The translations under genes and the position numbers were made by a program. From Amycolatopsis roodepoortensis (GTDB lineage Bacteria > Actinomycetota > Actinomycetes > Mycobacteriales > Pseudonocardiaceae): 64,000 nucleotides of DNA. The stretch covers positions 1,860,001 to 1,924,000 of the forward strand of contig NZ_JADBEJ010000001.1 of assembly GCF_014873915.1 (NCBI RefSeq), in the 5' to 3' direction. The notes below the pieces were generated by a model that worked only from the letters and a program-made list of their open reading frames with translations, had not been told where the DNA came from and made no database searches. Numbering within the stretch: the first letter of the stretch is position 1; every line of letters begins with the position of its first letter. Of this stretch, positions 55,400 to 61,282 are shown piece after piece.

Positions 55400-56281
55400 G
55401 TGTTCCGTCATACCAAATCGCTCCAATTCGAGGCCAAACCCGAAAAACCGGACGCTTTGTACGCCCGTAAGCTGCAGGAGCTCATCGGCGGCGCCTACGG
55501 TGAAATGACCGTCACCATGCAGTACCTGTTCCAGGGCTGGAACTGCCGGATCGAAGGCAAGTACAAGGATCTGATCATGGATACGGCGACCGAGGAGATC
55601 GGGCACGTCGAAATGCTCGCGACGATGGTCGCCCGGCTGCTCGAAGGGGCGCCGGCCACCACGATGGCCGAAGCCGTGAAGGATCCGGCCACCGCGGCGA
55701 TCCTCGGCGGGATGGATCCCCAGCAGGCGATCATCTCCGGTGGCGGCGCCACACCGAGCGACAGTCAGGGCTACCCCTGGAACGGCCGCTACGTCGTGGC
55801 GTCGGGCAATCTGCTGGCCGATTTCCGGGCGAACGCCGCGGCCGAGGCACAGGGTCGCTTGCAGACGGCCCGGTTGTACAACATGACCGACGACCCCGGT
55901 GTGAAGGCGATGCTGCAGTTCAACCTCGCGCGGGACACGGTGCACCAGAAGCAGTGGCTCGCCGCGATCGAGGAACTCAAGGCCGACGGCCTGGAAAGCG
56001 ACATCGCGCCGACGGCGTTGTTCGACGAGGAGAACCAGGAGCACAACAACACCATCTGGCATCTGTCCGACGGCCCGGACGGCTCGAAGGGCGGCTGGAG
56101 CTTCGGCGAAGACGGCATCGAGTACCTGATGGAGCCTGAGCCGCTCGGCGGACCGGGCACCGCTCCGAAGCCCGATCCCGCGCTTTACGGCACCTACGCC
56201 CCGCTGCAGGACGCGGTCGGGACGGTCAAGGGCAAGGTCAAGGACGCCAAGAAGAAGGCCACCAAGTCGAGCAAGAGCTAG
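55400..56281 (+). CDS. Manganese (non-haem) catalase
   Basis: 293 aa ferritin-like four-helix enzyme that disproportionates H2O2 with a dimanganese centre. All five ligands fit the known pattern: Glu35, Glu66, His69, Glu149 and His182 (ELIGGAYGEMTVTMQY, ATEEIGHVEM, AAEAQGRL, DTVHQKQW). GTG start with GGAGG. A C-terminal Lys-rich tail (KGKVKDAKKKATKSSKS) is unusual and may bind DNA or the cell surface. A terminator follows. Confidence 0.92.
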   Translation: MFRHTKSLQFEAKPEKPDALYARKLQELIGGAYGEMTVTMQYLFQGWNCRIEGKYKDLIMDTATEEIGHVEMLATMVARLLEGAPATTMAEAVKDPATAAILGGMDPQQAIISGGGATPSDSQGYPWNGRYVVASGNLLADFRANAAAEAQGRLQTARLYNMTDDPGVKAMLQFNLARDTVHQKQWLAAIEELKADGLESDIAPTALFDEENQEHNNTIWHLSDGPDGSKGGWSFGEDGIEYLMEPEPLGGPGTAPKPDPALYGTYAPLQDAVGTVKGKVKDAKKKATKSSKS

Positions 56282-56288
56282 CGCTCCG

Positions 56289-56334
56289 ATGTGAAGGGCT
56301 CCTCCCCGCGGCCGAGGGGAGGAGCCCTTCACAT
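56289..56334. terminator. Terminator hairpin after manganese catalase
   Basis: ATGTGAAGGGCTCCTCCCC/GGGGAGGAGCCCTTCACAT with an eight-base loop, eight bases after the stop. Perfect 19-bp stem. Confidence 0.88.
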
Positions 56335-56440
56335 GCGTGGGTGATGGCCTTGCCACAGGGGCGCGGGCGCTTCCTTGACTGTCCACAGGGGACTGTTCCG
56401 GGATCGGCGATATCCGATATGGGTGCTTTACGAGGGGGTC

Positions 56441-56480
56441 GTGAGTGGCAAAGAGGGTTAGAACCCTCTTTGCCACTCAC
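56441..56480. repeat. 40-bp palindrome, family A copy 4
   Basis: GTGAGTGGC, AAAGAG, core GGTTAGAACC, CTCTTT, GCCACTCAC, extended outward by GGGGGTC/GACCCCC. It lies in the 318-bp region 56282-56599 between convergent genes; apart from the two hairpins I see nothing else in that region. Confidence 0.8.
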
Positions 56481-56599
56481 GACCCCCGCGCACACCGTAC
56501 AAATCGCTCAACTCGGGCTCTGGCGCCGTGGAAGTGTCCCTTATGGACAGTCAGGAAGTGCCTCTTCGGCGAGACCCGCGACGATGTCCAGGTCGTGTG

Positions 56600-57586
56600 T
56601 CAGTCGGCGTTCTTCGTTTCGGCTTCGGCGACCGCGGCCGCTTCGTCGTCGTCCATCGCCGCGGTGTCACGCGGCGGGAGGAAGGGCTCGTCGTCGGCGG
56701 GGTATCCGGAGGCCTGCTCCTTGCCGCGCGCGAGTTCGGCGTCCAGTTCGGCGCCGAGGAGGACCGCGATGTTCGAGATCCACAGCCAGATCAAGAACAC
56801 GATCACACCGGCGAGCGAGCCGTAGACCTTGTTGTACGAGCCGAAGTTGCTGACGTAGAAGGCGAAGCCGGCGGTGGCCGCGGCCCAGAGCAGCACGGCA
56901 ACGATGCCGCCCGGCGTCAGCCACCGGAATTTCGGCTGCCGCACGTTGGGGCTCACCCAGTACAGCATCGCGAACGCGAGCCCCGCCAGCAGCGCGATCA
57001 CCGGCCATTTCACGATGTCCCAGACGAGGACGCCGGTCGAGCCGAGACCGATCAGGTCGCCGAGGTAGCGGGCGATCCCGCCGGTCGCCACCACCCCGGC
57101 GGCACACAGGGCGAGCACGATCAGCACGGCGATGGTGAGCCCGATCCGCAACGGCACGGTCTTCCAGATCGGGCGGCCTTCGGGCATCGAGTAGATGACG
57201 TTGGACGCTCGCATGAACGCGCCGATGTAGCCGGAAGCGGACCACAACGCGCCCGCGGTGCCGATGATCGCCGCCGTTCCGGCCAGCCCGCCGGTCTTGG
57301 ACAGCTCTTCGATCGCGCCGATCAGGATGTCCCGGCCCTGACCGGGTGCGATCCGGCCGACGTTCTCGACCAGTGCCTGGGTGGCCGACGGACCCATCAG
57401 ACCGAGGATCGCGGTCAGCACGAGCAGACCGGGGAAGAGCGAGAGCACGCCGTAGTAGGTGAGCGCGGCCGCCCAGTCCAGCATGTTGTCGCGGTTGAAC
57501 TGGGCGAATGTCCGCTTGAGCACCGCCCACCACGATCGTCGGGACAATTCGGTGGGACCGTCCGGGTCTTTCGCTGTGGCAGCCAA
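56600..57586 (-). CDS. YihY/BrkB-family inner membrane protein
   Basis: 328 aa from a TTG at 57586, five bases after AGGAGG, which decides the start over more distal codons. Six membrane segments and the family signature DWAAALTYYGVLSLFPGLLVLTAILGLMG, ALWSASGYIGAFMRASNVIY and WLTPGGIVAVLLWAAATAGFAFYVSNFGSYNKVYGSLAGVIVFLIWLWISNIAVLLGAE. The C-terminus is acidic and extended. The function is not established (not RNase BN). Confidence 0.88.
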   Translation of the reverse strand: MAATAKDPDGPTELSRRSWWAVLKRTFAQFNRDNMLDWAAALTYYGVLSLFPGLLVLTAILGLMGPSATQALVENVGRIAPGQGRDILIGAIEELSKTGGLAGTAAIIGTAGALWSASGYIGAFMRASNVIYSMPEGRPIWKTVPLRIGLTIAVLIVLALCAAGVVATGGIARYLGDLIGLGSTGVLVWDIVKWPVIALLAGLAFAMLYWVSPNVRQPKFRWLTPGGIVAVLLWAAATAGFAFYVSNFGSYNKVYGSLAGVIVFLIWLWISNIAVLLGAELDAELARGKEQASGYPADDEPFLPPRDTAAMDDDEAAAVAEAETKNAD

Positions 57587-57645
57587 GGGAACCTCCTGCT
57601 GGGGATTCCTTGGCGTACCCGGTGACGCCGGGGCGAAACGGGTGG

Positions 57646-57858
57646 TCAGGCCGGGCGGGCACGCGGCGGTGGTGGGGGCGGGACCGTCTTCGCCAGCACG
57701 ATGTCGGCCAGCCGGATCGTGGCGAGTCCGCGTTTGGTCTCCACCGTGCATTCCGTGTCGCCGCGGGAACGGAGGTAGCCGAGCGCGTCGGTGCACCCGC
57801 CCTCGATCCGGTACCGCACGACGACCCTCGTGCCGAGCGGGACGTCCGGCAGGGTCAC
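57646..57858 (-). CDS. Small SH3-like protein (Rv0428c N-domain type)
   Basis: 70 aa. GTRVVVRYRIEGGCTDALGYLRSRGDTECTVETKRGLATIRLADIVLAKTVPPPPP resembles the SH3-like N-terminal domain of Rv0428c-type acetyltransferases, here without the acetyltransferase part. The GTGA overlap with the glutaredoxin gene shows co-translation. Function unknown. Confidence 0.65.
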   Translation of the reverse strand: MTLPDVPLGTRVVVRYRIEGGCTDALGYLRSRGDTECTVETKRGLATIRLADIVLAKTVPPPPPPRARPA

Positions 57859-58094
57859 CGGTTCAGGTGGGCGGTGAGCTCGTCGTCGCTCGGCTCGACC
57901 AGATGGGTGCCGTCCGGCCAGACGATCGTCGGGATCCGCCGCTCACCGTTCTGCAGCGCCCGCACGGTCTCCTCCGCACCGGAATCCGCTTCGACGTCGA
58001 CGTAGTCGTACTCGATGCCCTTCGAGTCCAGGAGGGCACGGCTGCGTTTGACGTCGGGGCACCAGCCGGCGCCGTACACGATGAGGTCGCTCAT
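57855..58094 (-). CDS. Glutaredoxin-like protein with a single active cysteine
   Basis: 79 aa, thioredoxin fold of the mycoredoxin/NrdH size: IVYGAGWCPDVKRSRALLDSKGIEYDYVDVEAD, then RIPTIVWPDGTHLVEPSD with the cis-Pro. The usual CPDC or CPYC reads Cys12-P-D-Val15, so the resolving Cys is missing and a monothiol mechanism with mycothiol is likely. It lies 3 bp from the LuxR regulator stop and is coupled to the SH3-like gene. Confidence 0.82.
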   Translation of the reverse strand: MSDLIVYGAGWCPDVKRSRALLDSKGIEYDYVDVEADSGAEETVRALQNGERRIPTIVWPDGTHLVEPSDDELTAHLNR

Positions 58095-58097
58095 GGA

Positions 58098-60986
58098 TCA
58101 CAGCATGCCAGGTCGCGGTCCGGCGGCGCGTTCGGCGAGTGCCGCACGGTCGGCGAGCCCGGTCTTGGCGAGCAGGCTCGCGACGTGTTTCTCGACCGTC
58201 CGCGGCGAGATGTGCAGGCGGGTGCCGATGTCCTTGTTGCCCATCCGCTCGGCGAGCAGCACCAGGACCTCGTACTCGCGCACGGTGACGCCGGACGCTC
58301 GCAGATCCCCGGGGACGCGGTCGACCCCGGAGCGGCGCTGCCGGACGGGTGCGCCGAGTTTGCGCAGGAGGGTCCGGCAGGCGGCCGCCACCGCCGGGAT
58401 CTCCCTGCGGTGGAAGTACTCTTCGGCCTCTTTGAGCCAGCCGGCCGGATCACCCCAGCCGTCGGCGGCGGCCGGTTCGGCGATCAGCCGGAGCCCGAGA
58501 TGCCGGGCGAGGGGATAGGGCGCCGACGTCTCCAGCGCGGAGGCCACCGCCTGTCCGGCCGCCACCGCGTCTCCTCGTCTGCCGTGCTCGACCGCGTGCG
58601 CGAATTCGACGAACTGCCGGTTCCACCGCATCCCGCTCACGGCGGAGCCGTCCTCCGGGCAGGGCGCGCCGTGGAGGGTCTCGACCAGCGTCCGGAGCCC
58701 GTGCCTGCCGGCGAGGTGGAAGCGGCTCGGCCGCAGTTCCTCCAGCTCGACGACCTGGCCGAGTTCGCGGCGAGCCCGGTCAAAGTCCTCTTCCAGCAGG
58801 GAGCAGAAGACCCGCGCGAGCCCGATGCTGAGCACCATCTCCTGCGCGTTCTCGCCGCCGCTCTCCCGGAAGTCGTCGAGCGCCTGCTCCATCGCCGGGC
58901 GGTCCGCCCGGTGCCCGGCGGACATCGCCCTGGTCATATGGGCGTACTGCAGCAACGCGGTCAACCGGAGCCTGCCGAGCACGGCGAGGTTCTCCGCCAG
59001 CAGCGCGTGCGCGATGCCGAATTCGCAGCGCAGGATCGCGTGCATGGTGCGCACGGAATCGACCGCGCAGTGCAGCGTGATCGATCCGGTGCGCTGGGCG
59101 TCCGCGCGGGCGAGCAACAGGGTCTGTTCGTCGCCGTTCATCAGCACGCGGTGGCCGCCGAGGCGGACCAGCGCCTGGGTGCGCAGATGGTGGAGGTGGT
59201 TGTCCTCGGCGGTCCGCCGCGCGAGCTGCATGTAGTGCTCGGATTCGGTGAGGTCCCGCGACAGCGCGAGCATGCCGAGCACCTGCAGGGCCTGGCAGAC
59301 GACGAACGGCTGATCGGTCGCCTCGGCTACCTTCCAGGCCTGGCGCGCGAGCCGTTCCGCCGTGTCCGTCCGGCCGGGAACGTCCAGCCAGAGGTTCGCT
59401 TCGACGGCGTCGAGCGCGGCTCGCTGAGCCGGCGAGATCGCCGAACCGAGGGGAGCGCGGGCGCGTTCGATCTGGGCGAGGCATTCGTCGTGCCGCCCGG
59501 CGATGTAGGCGGCCCAGGCGAGCTGGGTATGCAGTTTCGCGGCCCGTTCGAGGGTGCCGATCTCGCCGAAGCCGGCGGAAAGCTCGACGGCGCGGTCGAA
59601 CTGACCGGTCTGCCCGAGCGCGTGCACCAGCGTCTCCAGCACTTCGGCCCGATCACCTGAGTCGGCCCCGGCGAGCAGGTCGACGGCCTTGGTGAGCATC
59701 GTGACCGCGGAGTCGGCGGCGCCCGCGTCGAGGGCGCGGCGGCCGGTTTCGGCGAACAGGCGTCCGGCCGCCTGTTCGTCCAGCGCGGTCAGCCGGAGCG
59801 ACGCGACGAGCGCGCACAGGTCACCCGGCAGCCCCGGGTAGAGCTTTTCGACGGCGTCGGCGGCCTGGCGGGCGAGCGCGGCCTTCCGTGCCGGTGACTG
59901 GCGGGCCAGCAACGCCTCCGCGGTCAGCGGATGACGGAAGGCGTACCAGCCGGGTGTCGTCTCGTCGGTGGTCACCAGGTTCGCCGAGACCGCGGCGCTC
60001 AGGTGGTTGTGGAGGGTCCGGTCGTTGGTGCCGGTGACCGTCTGGACCACCGTCAGCGGGAAGCGGCGGCCGATGATCGCCGCGACCGACAGCAGTTCGC
60101 CCGCCTGCTCGCCGAGTTGCTCCATCCGGACGCCGATGCTGGTGACCAGCGCGGCGGGAACGCGGGCGCGGAGTTCGCCGATGACGCGCCAGCCGTCGGT
60201 GCCCTCGACCAGCAGTCCGTCGTTCACCATGCCGTGGAGCAGTTCCTCGACGACGAAGGGAAGACCGGCGCTGTTGCGCCACAACAGTTCCGCCGCGGCC
60301 GGCGGAAGCCGCTCCGGCTCGGTCTCGAGGCAGGCGGCGGCGAGGGCGCGGGTGTCGGCGAGGCCGAGCCTGCCCAGTTCGACGACGGCGCAGCTCATCC
60401 GTTGCGCGCCGGAGGTCGCCAGGCGCAGGGCGTCGGAGGGTTCGTTGCGGAGCGTGCCCACGAAGAGGACGTGCGCCGCGGACAGGTTGTCGACGAGGTA
60501 TTCGAGAATGAACAGTGTCTCCGCGTCGGCGTCCTGGAGATCGTCGAGGACCAGGAGGGCGCCGCGGTCGCGGCTGGTGACGGCCAGCAGCCGGAACACC
60601 GCTTCGGCGAGCACCAGCAGGGAGCCCGACTCCCGTGGCCGGTCGCCCCGGCCCCAGTCGGGGATGAGCTGGGCGAGCACGGGGATGAACGGGTCGAGTT
60701 CGGCCGCCGACGGCGGCCCTCCGCCGCGGAAATGCGACCACAGTGCCTGGGCCAGCGGACGGAACGGGACGAGCGGGCCGATCGAACCGGCTCGTCCCTG
60801 CAGCACCGGGATTTCGGCGGAGACCGCCCGTGCGGCGGCTTCGATCGCGAGCCGGGACTTGCCGATCCCGCCTTCACCCACGAGGAAGATCGCGCCGCCG
60901 CGACCCGCGATGGCGCGATCGAGAGCTCCGGAGAGCTCGGCCAGTTCGGCGTCGCGGCCGATCACCCGCGACGAACGGATACCCAC
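58098..60986 (-). CDS. LuxR-family regulator with ATPase domain (LAL type)
   Basis: 962 aa. Walker A GEGGIGKSR at residues 38-46 and Walker B LLVLDDLQDAD lie in an AAA/STAND ATPase domain; a TPR-rich middle (AAYIAGRHDECLAQIERA) follows; the C-terminal LuxR HTH is LRASGVTVREYEVLVLLAERMGNKDIGTRLHISPRTVEKHVASLLAKTGLADRAALAER. LAL regulators often activate secondary-metabolite clusters. A TATAGT box ends seven bases before the GTG start (leaderless). It lies 89 bp downstream of the lanthipeptide precursor gene, with a terminator between, so it has its own promoter. Confidence 0.92.
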   Translation of the reverse strand: MGIRSSRVIGRDAELAELSGALDRAIAGRGGAIFLVGEGGIGKSRLAIEAAARAVSAEIPVLQGRAGSIGPLVPFRPLAQALWSHFRGGGPPSAAELDPFIPVLAQLIPDWGRGDRPRESGSLLVLAEAVFRLLAVTSRDRGALLVLDDLQDADAETLFILEYLVDNLSAAHVLFVGTLRNEPSDALRLATSGAQRMSCAVVELGRLGLADTRALAAACLETEPERLPPAAAELLWRNSAGLPFVVEELLHGMVNDGLLVEGTDGWRVIGELRARVPAALVTSIGVRMEQLGEQAGELLSVAAIIGRRFPLTVVQTVTGTNDRTLHNHLSAAVSANLVTTDETTPGWYAFRHPLTAEALLARQSPARKAALARQAADAVEKLYPGLPGDLCALVASLRLTALDEQAAGRLFAETGRRALDAGAADSAVTMLTKAVDLLAGADSGDRAEVLETLVHALGQTGQFDRAVELSAGFGEIGTLERAAKLHTQLAWAAYIAGRHDECLAQIERARAPLGSAISPAQRAALDAVEANLWLDVPGRTDTAERLARQAWKVAEATDQPFVVCQALQVLGMLALSRDLTESEHYMQLARRTAEDNHLHHLRTQALVRLGGHRVLMNGDEQTLLLARADAQRTGSITLHCAVDSVRTMHAILRCEFGIAHALLAENLAVLGRLRLTALLQYAHMTRAMSAGHRADRPAMEQALDDFRESGGENAQEMVLSIGLARVFCSLLEEDFDRARRELGQVVELEELRPSRFHLAGRHGLRTLVETLHGAPCPEDGSAVSGMRWNRQFVEFAHAVEHGRRGDAVAAGQAVASALETSAPYPLARHLGLRLIAEPAAADGWGDPAGWLKEAEEYFHRREIPAVAAACRTLLRKLGAPVRQRRSGVDRVPGDLRASGVTVREYEVLVLLAERMGNKDIGTRLHISPRTVEKHVASLLAKTGLADRAALAERAAGPRPGML

Positions 60987-61034
60987 CGCCGTGACTATAG
61001 CGAGCGGATTCCCCCGTCACCGGCGCGAAATGAT

Positions 61035-61067
61035 CACGGAGGCGGGCGGCGCGAACCCGCCTCCGTG
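61035..61067 (-). terminator. Terminator after the lanthipeptide genes
   Basis: CACGGAGGCGGG/CCCGCCTCCGTG with a nine-base loop, eight bases after the small gene stop, ending the leftward transcript of the lan region. Confidence 0.8.
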
Positions 61068-61075
61068 AGCCTGTC

Positions 61076-61270
61076 TCAGATCCAGCCGCCGGTGAAGACG
61101 CTGACGACGGACGGCGAGCCGGGGTCCGTGGACAGGGTGGCGAGCGGGTTGGCGCTCAGCCGGGGCTTGCCGCCCGCCAGCGCGTGGTTGCGCGAGCCGA
61201 CCTCGAGGGCGCGCGGCAGGTTCACGGCGCCGAGGACGTCTTCGGTGGCGGGCAGTTCTCTGTCGTACAT
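61076..61270 (-). CDS. Candidate class II lanthipeptide precursor, cysteine-free core
   Basis: 64 aa. GAGGAG is followed by AAAACCGC and ATG, a strong start 12 bp after the lanM-type stop, so the two are co-transcribed. Residues 1-34 form an acidic/neutral leader (ELPATEDVLGAVNLPRALEV) ending in ALAGG at 30-34, the double-Gly site cut by lanthipeptide protease/transporters. The next 30 residues hold eight Ser/Thr (Ser39, Thr45, Ser47, Thr48, Ser52, Ser54, Ser57, Thr60) but no Cys, and end FTGGWI. Without Cys no lanthionine ring can form within this peptide. It may be dehydrated only, or the true precursor may lie outside the window. Confidence 0.6.
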   Translation of the reverse strand: MYDRELPATEDVLGAVNLPRALEVGSRNHALAGGKPRLSANPLATLSTDPGSPSVVSVFTGGWI

Positions 61271-61282
61271 GCGGTTTTCTCC

